Of a stretch of DNA of 64,000 nucleotides, positions 9,090 through 17,446 are shown in pieces. How positions within the stretch are numbered: the first letter of the stretch is position 1; the number at the start of each line of letters is the position of its first letter. The stretch is from Paenibacillus sp. 481 (GTDB lineage Bacteria; Bacillota; Bacilli; Paenibacillales; Paenibacillaceae), in the NCBI RefSeq assembly GCF_021223605.1, contig NZ_CP075175.1:186001-250000 (forward strand), written 5' to 3'. Both the position numbers and the translations under genes were made by a program. The notes under the pieces are model-generated. The model was not told the origin of the DNA and ran no database searches. It saw only the letters and a list, made by a program, of their open reading frames with translations.

Positions 9090-10454
9090 ATGAATGCGGT
9101 ATTAATTATTGGTGTACTTCTATTTGTTTCGTTTTTACTCATTCAAGGCTTTTACATCGTGACGACCTTTTTCCATGCATGGACAACAAGACGAGCCAAC
9201 AAAGCGGCGTTAACGCAATCATTAGATAAAAGCTTGGATCAAATTTCGATGAGCGTGCTGATACCCGCCTATAATGAAGAAAAGGTGATCTCGAATTGTA
9301 TCAAAGGCATGTTAAATCTTCACTATGAACGCTACGAAGTGATTATTATCAACGATGGTTCTACAGACGATACTCTCCCCCTGCTTCACCAAAAGTTAGA
9401 ACTTTATGTTACAGATAAACAACCCTCTGGCATGCTGGCTTTCGAGCATGTGAAGCGCGTTTACCGTTCGAGTTTATATCCGAACTTTATTGTGATTGAT
9501 AAATATAACGGTGGCAAAGCCGATTCCCTTAATGCTGGCGCTGACTATGCCACTGGCGACATCCTGATCACACTAGATGCGGATAGTATCTTAGAGCGTC
9601 AAGCCCTACACCACATAAATACCTGCTTCCATGATCGTCACATCATTGCCGCAGGTGGCATGATCCACGTCGGGCAAATGTATGACGCTGATGGCAAGCC
9701 AACATTTAAAGGTAAGGGCCTATTAAAATATCAAGTAGCCGATTATGTAACTGCCTTTTATGTAAAAAAAGTAACCCAATCCCGCTTCAATCTGCTTACC
9801 GTCGTGTCTGGAGCCTTTGGTGCTTTTAAGCGGGAACTCGTCTATGAGATAAATGGCTACAAGAAATCGCTTGGCGAAGATATGGAAGTGACCGTTCATA
9901 TTCAACAAATAATTCATGAAAAATATAAACAAGCTAAACTCGTGTTTCTACCTGAAGCCGTCTGCTTTACAGAAGTACCTGAGAACTTTAGCGATTTAAC
10001 AAAGCAACGTATTCGTTGGCAAAAGGGATTAATTGATTGCCTGAACATGTATAAAGCAGCCTTCTTTAAACAACTCGGGGTAAAGTACTCACTGTTTATG
10101 TTGTGGGAGTTCGTCGTACTTGGTATTTCAGGTAAAATCATGATCCTACTGCTTCCATTTATTTTCCTGTCCCAGGGGATCAACGAACTCACAATTAGCC
10201 TGCTTATCATTCTGGCTTTAGCGCAATTGTTGCAGCGCTACGTCGGATTCTATGCAGCGGCACAGCACGGATACAGGCTAAGTTTTTCTGATTATATGAA
10301 GGTATCCCTATTTTCGATCATTGAAATTCCTACTTATCGATTGCTTGACGTCTATTACTATACGTACGGAACGATCTCCTATTTCACGCAAAAAAATAAA
10401 CATAACTGGAACAAAGTAAAACGGCTTGGAAATGTAGAGTCAAGTTCGAGGTAA
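9090..10454 (+). CDS. Family 2 membrane glycosyltransferase (PgaC/IcaA or hyaluronan-synthase type)
   Basis: This 454-aa protein has one N-terminal membrane segment (residues ~4-28) and 3-4 C-terminal ones (~340-430), the usual layout of processive GT2 synthases that polymerise and export a sugar chain. Visible catalytic features: PAYNEEKVI, NDGSTDDT (~88-95), GGKADSLNAG, the metal-binding DADS (~162), GEDMEVT (~261) and the acceptor-site motif QRIRWQKG (~305). The donor sugar cannot be told from sequence. Poly-N-acetylglucosamine is one option by family resemblance, but no deacetylase or other exopolysaccharide gene is adjacent. It is monocistronic, with a perfect hairpin 34 bp after the stop. 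A ~44-bp copy of its 3' part occurs at 11641-11684, a scar of local duplication. Confidence 0.87.
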   Translation: MNAVLIIGVLLFVSFLLIQGFYIVTTFFHAWTTRRANKAALTQSLDKSLDQISMSVLIPAYNEEKVISNCIKGMLNLHYERYEVIIINDGSTDDTLPLLHQKLELYVTDKQPSGMLAFEHVKRVYRSSLYPNFIVIDKYNGGKADSLNAGADYATGDILITLDADSILERQALHHINTCFHDRHIIAAGGMIHVGQMYDADGKPTFKGKGLLKYQVADYVTAFYVKKVTQSRFNLLTVVSGAFGAFKRELVYEINGYKKSLGEDMEVTVHIQQIIHEKYKQAKLVFLPEAVCFTEVPENFSDLTKQRIRWQKGLIDCLNMYKAAFFKQLGVKYSLFMLWEFVVLGISGKIMILLLPFIFLSQGINELTISLLIILALAQLLQRYVGFYAAAQHGYRLSFSDYMKVSLFSIIEIPTYRLLDVYYYTYGTISYFTQKNKHNWNKVKRLGNVESSSR

Positions 10455-10487
10455 TTCATACACTGCGAGTAAAAGGGTACAACCTAG

Positions 10488-10515
10488 CTAGAGCCTTGGC
10501 GTTCCAAGGCTCTAG
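10488..10515. terminator. Perfect hairpin between convergent genes
   Basis: CTAGAGCCTTGG, a 4-nt loop, then CCAAGGCTCTAG: a perfect 12-bp stem between the glycosyltransferase gene and the convergent gene ending at 10543. There is no U tract. Confidence 0.6.
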
Positions 10516-10542
10516 TCGATAGCAATCGTAATCAAATCGTAA

Positions 10543-11373
10543 TTATGTATCGAAAAGACGACCTTCAAGCGCGGCAATGTATCTGTCTGCCGACTTTTGC
10601 ACCGCTTCATTCGCGTTGTGCTTCACAACAAGTTGGAAAGCATTATAAAGGCGATCAAATGGCAGCGCCTTCACTTTACCCGCTATTTCCGCCACTTTAC
10701 TTGCGGGAAGTGGAATGAGATTCGGATAGCTGTACATAAAGCTCACCCAGTTCTGATCCGCAACGACATGAATAATATCACCCGTGAGGAGCACACCTTT
10801 ACCAGCGTTGCCCGTTGCCCAATGAGCGACGGATCCCCCTTTAAAGTGACCTCCAAGGCGGTGAATCGTCAAACCCGGTGCTAACTCTAATGTTTCACCT
10901 GACCAAAATTGAATACGTTCACTCGGTCGGTTCACCCATCTTTGATCATCAATATGTATATAGATCGGAACTTGAAGTGCCTCTGCCCACTCGACCTGCG
11001 TGGAATAAAAATGCGGATGAGAAAGCGCAATCGCTTGAATACCACCAAGCTGTCTCAACTCTGCTAATGTGTGCTCATCGAAATAGGTAACACAATCCCA
11101 CATAAGGTTAAAACCATCGTGTTGAATAATAAATGCCGATTGACCAATGCCAAATCCCGGCTTCGTCGTCATTCGATACAACCCAGCCTCCACATTGACA
11201 ATCTCATTCGAATAACGGTTGCTATCACGCATCTCCTCTAACGTTGTCCATGCTTGACCTCTTGCAGGAATATATTGCCGTTCTTCATCACAGATGACAC
11301 ATCTCGTTGGCGGTTCTGTAGTTGAAGCATATTGGATACCGCAAGTCATACACACATTTCGTTGCATAAGCAA
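10543..11373 (-). CDS. MBL-fold hydrolase with N-terminal zinc ribbon (copy 1)
   Basis: The 276-aa product opens with a rubredoxin-like knuckle (Cys8-x2-Cys11 and Cys25-x2-Cys28). A metallo-beta-lactamase fold follows. The usual HxHxDH site is replaced by SHPHFYS, keeping two histidines but not the Asp-His pair; HRLGGHFKGGS and LLTGDIIHV supply further ligand-like residues. It may therefore bind one metal or act on an unusual substrate. The neighbouring gene at 11687 is a close paralogue from a tandem duplication. Substrate unknown. A ribosome site AGGGAGGAA precedes the ATG. Confidence 0.8.
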   Translation of the reverse strand: MLMQRNVCMTCGIQYASTTEPPTRCVICDEERQYIPARGQAWTTLEEMRDSNRYSNEIVNVEAGLYRMTTKPGFGIGQSAFIIQHDGFNLMWDCVTYFDEHTLAELRQLGGIQAIALSHPHFYSTQVEWAEALQVPIYIHIDDQRWVNRPSERIQFWSGETLELAPGLTIHRLGGHFKGGSVAHWATGNAGKGVLLTGDIIHVVADQNWVSFMYSYPNLIPLPASKVAEIAGKVKALPFDRLYNAFQLVVKHNANEAVQKSADRYIAALEGRLFDT

Positions 11374-11464
11374 TTCCTCCCTAAGCTATGATAGAAGTAA
11401 AATAGTACCACATTTTCATTTTACCATATTTTTCTCACCGTCGGTCAATTTATTAATATAAATA

Positions 11465-11503
11465 AATCCAGATACGATGCAACGTGCATCCTACCTGGAT
11501 TTC
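11465..11503 (-). terminator. Hairpin between the two MBL genes
   Basis: AAATCCAG...GATGC, a short loop, then GCATC...CTGGATTT. It lies after the 11687-12511 gene and before the 10543-11373 gene in their direction of transcription. It may end the upstream transcript, so the two copies are probably not one operon. Confidence 0.5.
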
Positions 11504-11640
11504 TACTTAAAATGGCTATGAAGCTGCTTTATGCATGATGGGCACATCCACCTTTTTCTTTTTTCGCCGCCTCGGCAATCTAAAAAAATTGGATGTCATT
11601 TGTTGTCTTATATGAATGAATAAATACCGTTCAACACTTC

Positions 11641-11684
11641 GGCTATAGCCCAAATGTTGCAGCGCTACGTCGGATTTTATATGA
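11641..11684 (+). repeat. Duplicated fragment of the glycosyltransferase 3' region
   Basis: This ~44-bp stretch matches 10214-10257 inside the 9090-10454 gene, including 22 identical bases around TTGCAGCGCTACGTCGGATT. It lies directly after the second MBL gene, as the original lies beyond the first. With the repeated TATGAAGCTGCTTT motif at ~11519, ~12659 and 12797, it marks a tandem duplication of the unit [glycosyltransferase tail, MBL gene, symporter-gene tail]. Confidence 0.8.
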
Positions 11685-11686
11685 GA

Positions 11687-12511
11687 TTATGTAACAAACA
11701 AGCGACCTTCAAGTGCGGCAATGTATCGATCTGCCGACTTTTGTACCGATTCATTCGCGTGTTGCTGTACAGCACGCTGAAAGGCATTATAAAGGCGATC
11801 AAATGGCAGCGCCTTTACCTTGGCAGCTATTTCCGCCACTTTATTCGCGGGCAGTGGAATAAGATTCGGATAGCTGTACATAAAGCTTACCCAGTCCTGA
11901 TCTGCGACCACCTGAATAATATCACCAGTAAAGAGTACCCCTTTTCCAGCATTTCCATTTGCCCAATGTGCGACGGTTCCACCTTTAAAGTGACCACCAA
12001 GTCGGTGCAGAGTCAAGCCAGGTGCCAGCTCAAGCGTCTCTCCTGACCAAAATTGAATACGTTCACTTGGTTTCATCACCCATTTGTGATCATCCATATG
12101 AATATAAATCGGAACATCGAGCGCTTCCGCCCATTCGACCTGAGTTGAATAATAGTGTGGATGAGAAAGTGCAATCGCTTGAATACCACCAAGCTGTCTC
12201 AATTCTGCTAATGTGTGCTCATCGAAATAGGTAATACAATCCCAAAGAAGGTTAAAACCGTCGTTCTGAATGACGAATGCCGATTGACCAATGGCAAATT
12301 CCGGCTTCGTCGTCATTCGATACAACCCCGCCTCCAGATTGACAATCTCATTCGAATACTTACTGCTATCACGCAGCTGTTCTAATGTTGTCCACACTTG
12401 ACCTTCTGAATGAATAAACTGCCGTTCCTCATCACATATAGCACATCTCGTTGGGGGTTCTAAAGTTGAAGAGTATTGCACCCCGCATGTCGTACAAACA
12501 TGTTGTTGCAT
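11687..12511 (-). CDS. MBL-fold hydrolase with N-terminal zinc ribbon (copy 2)
   Basis: The 274-aa product is a close paralogue of the 10543-11373 product. It has the same C-x2-C / C-x2-C knuckle near residues 7-27, the same altered SHPHYYS metal motif, GGHFKGGTVAHW and LFTGDIIQV. Differences are spread along the chain, so the duplication is old enough for divergence while both reading frames stay open; this suggests both are used. Its stop is only a few bases from the duplicated glycosyltransferase fragment. Confidence 0.8.
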   Translation of the reverse strand: MQQHVCTTCGVQYSSTLEPPTRCAICDEERQFIHSEGQVWTTLEQLRDSSKYSNEIVNLEAGLYRMTTKPEFAIGQSAFVIQNDGFNLLWDCITYFDEHTLAELRQLGGIQAIALSHPHYYSTQVEWAEALDVPIYIHMDDHKWVMKPSERIQFWSGETLELAPGLTLHRLGGHFKGGTVAHWANGNAGKGVLFTGDIIQVVADQDWVSFMYSYPNLIPLPANKVAEIAAKVKALPFDRLYNAFQRAVQQHANESVQKSADRYIAALEGRLFVT

Positions 12512-12733
12512 AAGCTACTTCCTCCCTAAAAGTGATAGAAAACAGATAAAACTATAACTCTATTTTACTATATTTCCCTATTGAATGGTTCATTTATCCA
12601 TAAAATAAAGCCCGATGCGACGAAGTATGCGTCGAATCTGGATGCCAACTTGTAGTTCTTATGAAGCTGCTTTATGCATGGTGGGCACATGCCTGCTGCT
12701 CTTTTCGCCAGTTCCAGTTCCGACATGGGCAAC

Positions 12734-12770
12734 AAAAAAAGCCAAGCAATGCATCATGCATCGCCTGGCT
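12734..12770 (-). terminator. Rho-independent terminator of the symporter gene
   Basis: Read on the minus strand: AGCCAGGCGATGCAT, a short loop, ATGCATTGCTTGGCT, followed by a run of seven T. It lies 26 bp after the stop of the 12796-13986 gene. Confidence 0.8.
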
Positions 12771-12795
12771 CTCAACCTGTAGCGGTAAGTCTGCT

Positions 12796-13986
12796 TTATG
12801 AAGCTGCTTTGTGCTTAGCAGTGACCTTACTCTTCTTCTTAAAATAGTGAATAATTTGCGCGATTGCACCGTCTCCGGTTACATTCGTCGCTGTGCCGAA
12901 GCTGTCTTGCGCGATATACAACGCAATCGCCAAGCTGACCATCGCTTCGTCAAAGCCGAGCATCGATGTGAATAGACCAAGTGCGGCCATAACTCCACCG
13001 CCTGGAACACTCGGCGCAGCAATCATCGTGATGCCTAGCATCAAAATAAACGGCAGCATCACTTCCAGCGAAAGGACTTGTCCATTCAGCAGCAAGATGG
13101 CTGCTGACACCGACGTCAGCGTAATCGTCGACCCTGTAATATGAATCGTTGCGCACAGTGGAACGACAAAGTCAGCGACTTCTTCATCCGTGCCTAATTG
13201 CTTAACCTGCTTCAATGTTACGGGTATCGTTGCCGCTGAAGATTGCGTACCTAACGCTGTAAAGTAAGCGGGCAGCATCATCCGCAGCATGCTGAACGGA
13301 TTGCGCTTATTTAGTGCGCCAGCAACAGAATATTGCAGGACAAGAATGACAAAATGCAGCACCAAAATAATCGCGAACACCTTAATAAACACTTGTAAAA
13401 TCATGGCGACCTCGCCCGCTTGCGTCATATTCATAAAAATACCCGCAATATGGATAGGCAGCAACGGCACGATAATCGTAGAAATAACTTTACTCACGAT
13501 ATCTTTTAGTTCAAGTGAAACTTTCATTAATCCGTCTGCCTGTACAACCGTAATCCCGATTCCGATCATAAAGGCTAGCAGCAAAGCTGTCATAATGTCG
13601 AACACCGGCGGCATCCCTATTTCGAAATAACTTTCCAGCAACTTCTGCCCCGGGTTCTGCGCAGCATGACCAGAAGCTGTAGCGCTGAGGAACATCGGGA
13701 ACGTAAAGTACGCGACTGCATAGGCTAGGAAACCTGCAATAATAGTCGAAGCGTACACAATACCAGCCGTTAAACCGACGAGCTTGCCCGCCCCACGACC
13801 TAGTTCCCCAATACCTGGAATAATAAATCCTACAATAATAAGCGGAATGATAAAGCTCAAAAATTCTCCAAACACATTATTAAATGTAGCAAAAATACGG
13901 ACAAACCAGTCCGGTGTAATCAGCCCAAGGCCAATTCCGAGCGCAATGGCGATCACGATGCGCATAAAAAGTCCAATTCGTTTCAT
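12796..13986 (-). CDS. Dicarboxylate/amino-acid:cation symporter (DAACS family)
   Basis: This 396-aa membrane protein has ~8 helices plus re-entrant loops of the glutamate/C4-dicarboxylate carrier family, which takes up acidic amino acids or dicarboxylates with Na+ or H+. Family signatures are clear: the serine-rich loop TQSSAATIPVT, GSTITLTSVS, the second hairpin loop APSVPGGGVMAALGLF, and AQDSFGTATNVTGDGA on the substrate- and ion-binding helix. The specific substrate cannot be assigned. It is monocistronic with its own terminator. The last codons (HKAAS) are echoed in the duplication scars at ~11519 and ~12659. Confidence 0.9.
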   Translation of the reverse strand: MKRIGLFMRIVIAIALGIGLGLITPDWFVRIFATFNNVFGEFLSFIIPLIIVGFIIPGIGELGRGAGKLVGLTAGIVYASTIIAGFLAYAVAYFTFPMFLSATASGHAAQNPGQKLLESYFEIGMPPVFDIMTALLLAFMIGIGITVVQADGLMKVSLELKDIVSKVISTIIVPLLPIHIAGIFMNMTQAGEVAMILQVFIKVFAIILVLHFVILVLQYSVAGALNKRNPFSMLRMMLPAYFTALGTQSSAATIPVTLKQVKQLGTDEEVADFVVPLCATIHITGSTITLTSVSAAILLLNGQVLSLEVMLPFILMLGITMIAAPSVPGGGVMAALGLFTSMLGFDEAMVSLAIALYIAQDSFGTATNVTGDGAIAQIIHYFKKKSKVTAKHKAAS

Positions 13987-14155
13987 AACTGTATCTCCTT
14001 ACTTGTTGTTTTCATGGAAAAATCACTTATTTGTCTCTTCACAGTGCACATATGTACTTCAATTGAGTACAAAAATGATATTAACATAAATTTCTGAAAA
14101 AAACACTTCCAATTTAAGGTTTCTAACTCTTTCATTAAATATGCGTATGAACGAA

Positions 14156-14198
14156 AAATCCCGATTAGCACCTTGTTACTCGAAGCTAATCGGGATTT
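14156..14198 (-). terminator. Hairpin terminator of the P450 gene
   Basis: AAATCCCGATTAGC, a 15-nt loop, then GCTAATCGGGATTT: a 14-bp perfect stem just after the P450 stop at 14206, flanked by T on the minus strand. Confidence 0.8.
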
Positions 14199-14205
14199 CT
14201 TCTAT

Positions 14206-15747
14206 TTAACCACCATTAAATTTTATCAGCTGATTAATATTCCCTTTTACCTGTACATAGTTCAGTTTGTGATCGACTGGGAGCAACTGCATCGGCATAC
14301 CGCGCACAGGCCGCATCGTCACATCCGTTGAAATGTTCGAATTCGGATCAATACCAAAGCGATAACGCTGCAACAACATTGCGAGTACAAGCTTGATTTC
14401 TTGTGAGGCAAAGCCAGCACCTATACACATATGCGGGCCAGCACTAAACGGAAGATATTCATAAGGTGTGGGCGTCATGGATGACCATCGTTCTGGCTTA
14501 AAGGTGTGTGGGTCTTCATATAGTTCGGAGATACGATGAGTAATAAACGAGCTAAACATAATACTTGAGCCTGGGGCAATCGCATAGCCGCCTAATTCAC
14601 AAGCTTCGGCGGCAACACGTGTGCCGACGATAGCTGGCGGCATTAAACGTAAACTCTCCTTAATGGCATAGTCCAGCTGCTTCAGCCGTGGAAGCTGTTC
14701 CAAAGTTGGCGCCGCGCCGCCGAGCACGCTGTCCAGCTCGTCGAGCACAGCGGCCAATTTGGTCGGGTGCTGGCTGAGCAGAAAGACCGACCACGTTAAG
14801 GCGTTAGCCGTCGTTTCATGTCCGGCAACGAATAACGTAAACGCATGACCGATCAGCTCATCATCGCTCAACTGGTAGCCGTCCTCGTCGTGCGTCCTTA
14901 CTAACGAAGCCAATACATCCATCGCTTCAAGCTCGCCTCGCTTACGCGTAATTAATGCTTGCAAGTACGCGTCAATTTCACCCGCCGCACGATTGGCGCC
15001 CTTGATCGGCATACCCGGCAAGTTGAAGGGAATGATCGCAGACAGGAATAAAGAATTTTGCATGCGTTCAAGTAGCTCCGAAATACGATTCAGCTCCCCG
15101 ACTTCATGCAGACCGAACAACGTCTTCACCGCAATGTGCTGGGTCAACTGCTTCATTTCGTCCCTTAAATCGATGTGAGCTTTCCCTTGCCACCTGTGCA
15201 GCATGGACTCGGTTAATGACACCATGTCCTCCGCGTATTTTTGTATTTGCTGCCGATGAAAAGCAGGTTGCATAAGTCGCCGCTGCTGCTTATGTTTTTC
15301 CCCATTCATCATAAGTAAGTTATTGCGCGTTATTTTCCCTAATGGTGTGTTTGGAGGCACGCGAAACAATTTATTGGGACGGACTTCATACAGTGCAGGG
15401 TTCGTAAAGATTTGATTGTTCATTTCAGGCCCGAAAGCAAAGAGAGATGCCGTACTTCCTCGTGCTAGCGATACGATCTCACCATACGTATGGTACAGGT
15501 GTTGGGAATACGAAAAAGGCTGGCGAAAAAATCGGAGTGTGTTGCCTCTCCATCCTAAGAGCGGCCACCCACGCGGTCCTGGTATTACTGCGTTAGCTGT
15601 GGAATTCGTCATCGAACGTGCTGCGAATCTAGTTGAGGGATTGGATGAAGTGCTGGTGTTCGCGTTGGTGTTGGTGCTCGTGTTGGTGTTCGTGTAGGTG
15701 CTGGCGCTGGTGTTGGTCGTATTGGTACTATTTTTTTGATCAGGCAT
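14206..15747 (-). CDS. Cytochrome P450
   Basis: Soluble bacterial-type P450 monooxygenase. The I-helix oxygen-binding motif is AGHETTAN, the K-helix ExxR is in ESLRLMPP, PERW follows, and the heme-ligand loop is FSAGPHMCIGAG with the cysteine near residue 441. The first ~45 residues are Asn/Thr/Ser-rich low complexity (NTNTSTNTNANTSTSS), unusual for the family; an internal start at MTNSTANAVIPG would give ~468 aa, nearer the usual length. The PGPRGWPLLG stretch that starts the folded part resembles fatty-acid-hydroxylase type P450s. Substrate and redox partner unknown; no ferredoxin or reductase is adjacent. It is divergent from the TetR gene at 15934, which probably represses it through the intergenic inverted repeats. 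Confidence 0.9.
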   Translation of the reverse strand: MPDQKNSTNTTNTSASTYTNTNTSTNTNANTSTSSNPSTRFAARSMTNSTANAVIPGPRGWPLLGWRGNTLRFFRQPFSYSQHLYHTYGEIVSLARGSTASLFAFGPEMNNQIFTNPALYEVRPNKLFRVPPNTPLGKITRNNLLMMNGEKHKQQRRLMQPAFHRQQIQKYAEDMVSLTESMLHRWQGKAHIDLRDEMKQLTQHIAVKTLFGLHEVGELNRISELLERMQNSLFLSAIIPFNLPGMPIKGANRAAGEIDAYLQALITRKRGELEAMDVLASLVRTHDEDGYQLSDDELIGHAFTLFVAGHETTANALTWSVFLLSQHPTKLAAVLDELDSVLGGAAPTLEQLPRLKQLDYAIKESLRLMPPAIVGTRVAAEACELGGYAIAPGSSIMFSSFITHRISELYEDPHTFKPERWSSMTPTPYEYLPFSAGPHMCIGAGFASQEIKLVLAMLLQRYRFGIDPNSNISTDVTMRPVRGMPMQLLPVDHKLNYVQVKGNINQLIKFNGG

Positions 15748-15850
15748 AATGATTACACCTTACCCTTCAATGAAATGAATAAAATGAATTAATATTATTC
15801 AAAACATAAATCTTGATTCCATTATAAGGAATAAGAATCCCTATTTCAAC

Positions 15851-15890
15851 AACATTTTGTACAACATTCATTGTTTGATTTCAAAATGTT
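15851..15890. promoter_or_regulatory. Nested inverted repeats, probable TetR operator
   Basis: Between the divergent P450 and TetR genes: AACATTTTG (15851-15859) and its complement CAAAATGTT (15882-15890) flank an inner ACAA-6 nt-TTGT pair. The two nested dyads in the divergent promoter are a typical place for a TetR-family repressor to act on both genes. The link to the 15934 product is inferred from position. Confidence 0.55.
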
Positions 15891-15933
15891 TAGTATATTT
15901 TTTATATAGATTGTGGGAAAAGGTGGATAATAG

Positions 15934-16569
15934 ATGAGTTCAAACTTGGACGATACGGATACAAACACGAATATGAATACCGAATTAGACGGCTATCAGC
16001 GCAGAACGGAGCGTAAAAAAGCGACTATCCGTACAGTTGCCTTTTCCCTTTTTACAGAGCATGGTGTAGAAAAGGTTAGTATGGCTCAAATTGCAAAAAA
16101 AGCTAACGTCTCTCCCGTCACCGTTTATAACTATTTTGGGAGTAAAGACGAGCTATTCATTCAATCTTTTATTCATTATGCTGAACAAGAAATGGTGCAA
16201 TTTGTACAATTAGTGGATGAGGACAGCCCTTTTTCCACTAAAATAGAAACGCTTATCTTTCAGCGCAACGAAGCTGCCAAAATGTTCAGTATGTCATTTT
16301 TAGAAGTGGTTTTGACACAATATGAACCATTGCAGCAATATTATATGGAGCTATACTACCAACGGGTAGTCCCTTTATTGCACAAGCTAATTGAGCAAGG
16401 GAGACAAGAAGGCGCGCTCAACAACAATCTATCTACAGAATCGATTATGCTGTACATTTCCATGTTTAAAGAAGCTGCCACTAAGCCTGAATTCTACTCG
16501 CGGACGAACCCAACGTTGTTGCAAGACCTGACTACACTGCTTTTTTACGGCATGGTTGGCAAGCCTTAG
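15934..16569 (+). CDS. TetR-family regulator, probably of the divergent P450
   Basis: 211 aa. The HTH lies at residues ~25-70 (ATIRTVAFSLFTEHG, MAQIAKKANVSPVTVYNYFG, the classic TetR recognition helix), followed by a helical ligand-binding domain. The N-terminus carries a short DTDTNTNMNT low-complexity stretch resembling the one on the P450 across the intergenic region, an odd shared feature. Ribosome site AAAGGTGG. Effector unknown, perhaps a fatty acid or drug acted on by the P450. Confidence 0.88.
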   Translation: MSSNLDDTDTNTNMNTELDGYQRRTERKKATIRTVAFSLFTEHGVEKVSMAQIAKKANVSPVTVYNYFGSKDELFIQSFIHYAEQEMVQFVQLVDEDSPFSTKIETLIFQRNEAAKMFSMSFLEVVLTQYEPLQQYYMELYYQRVVPLLHKLIEQGRQEGALNNNLSTESIMLYISMFKEAATKPEFYSRTNPTLLQDLTTLLFYGMVGKP

Positions 16570-16633
16570 CTCTCTTTAGTTCTCTTTAGTCATAAGTACA
16601 TGAAAAAGCCGCTTAGCTACATTGAAGACGAAA

Positions 16634-16664
16634 AAAGGACCTCTCCTATTTATTGAGGTCCTTT
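16634..16664. terminator. Bidirectional terminator
   Basis: AAAGGACCTC, an 11-nt loop, then GAGGTCCTTT between the convergent genes ending at 16569 and 16698, with A/T runs on both sides. Confidence 0.8.
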
Positions 16665-16697
16665 CTTATTGAATTCTCAACGAATTCCTTTGTTACA

Positions 16698-17204
16698 TTA
16701 GTCCCATATGACGCCTGCATGATCACTCTCGATAACCTTGGTCAATTTGATATCCATCCAAGGTACCCAGTTCGAATTCTCGCTTAAGCGCTCCCAGCTG
16801 CCCGTTAAAGTAGTTCCGTCATCACTAAACATACCCGTAAAACGTTCCGTTTTTCCTACGATTGACCATACGGCGTCGAGCAAATTCGCTTGATAGGTGT
16901 TGTTGATTCCTTGGTTGTCAAAAGAGTGCGTTGTGTAGGTCTGGCTAGAAGCATCATAGCCGATGATCTCGATGGCTTTAACCTCAGCGTCCCCCATATA
17001 ACCATCGACGTGGTGAATAAGAAAAAAGCCACCCGGTAACCATTCGTAAGTATCGGTTGCCTTCAATCTTACTGTAGCCCCAGACGGCCCTTCCTTAATA
17101 AGTCCTTCTGTATTCCATTTGCCTACGAACACATTTAAACGCATGAGCGTAGGATCTGGCGTGAGAGGATGCTGCGAGGAAGGGGAATGATTATGATTTG
17201 TCAC
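16698..17204 (-). CDS. DUF1579-like protein
   Basis: 168 aa. After a His/Ser/Pro-rich start it has the order typical of DUF1579: LNVFVGKWNTEG near residue 25, YEWLPGGFFLIHH, AIEIIGYDASSQTY, FSDDGTTLTGSWE and a closing WMDIKLTKV. Family members are small beta-barrel, lipocalin-like proteins of unknown function. It stands alone between two terminators. Confidence 0.75.
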   Translation of the reverse strand: MTNHNHSPSSQHPLTPDPTLMRLNVFVGKWNTEGLIKEGPSGATVRLKATDTYEWLPGGFFLIHHVDGYMGDAEVKAIEIIGYDASSQTYTTHSFDNQGINNTYQANLLDAVWSIVGKTERFTGMFSDDGTTLTGSWERLSENSNWVPWMDIKLTKVIESDHAGVIWD

Positions 17205-17395
17205 TATTTTTCACTCCTTTCGAGCCTAACCGTTGCCGTTCTTCATGACATAAAATCTGATTACACACTATTAGCATACAACAGGTTGTACGTTTTCTTA
17301 GGAAATGCTAATTTCTGAAATGGAGAAACGGATACCGTGTCTGTGCCATAAATCCGTTTAACTAGTAATCTCTAATCGAACAACATTAAAAAAGC

Positions 17396-17434
17396 AGCTA
17401 TCTCCCAGATAATTTCAGACCTTTGGAGACAGCT
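17396..17434 (-). terminator. Rho-independent terminator of the esterase gene
   Basis: On the minus strand AGCTGTCTCC, a loop, GGGAGATAGCT, then GC and six T. It lies 13 bp past the esterase stop. Confidence 0.75.
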
Positions 17435-17446
17435 CCTGTATTTATG

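Noticed and set aside
13784-14089. Plus-strand frames opposite the symporter gene
   Set aside because: Shadows of the membrane-protein codons, rich in Ile/Pro/Ser, with no start signals.
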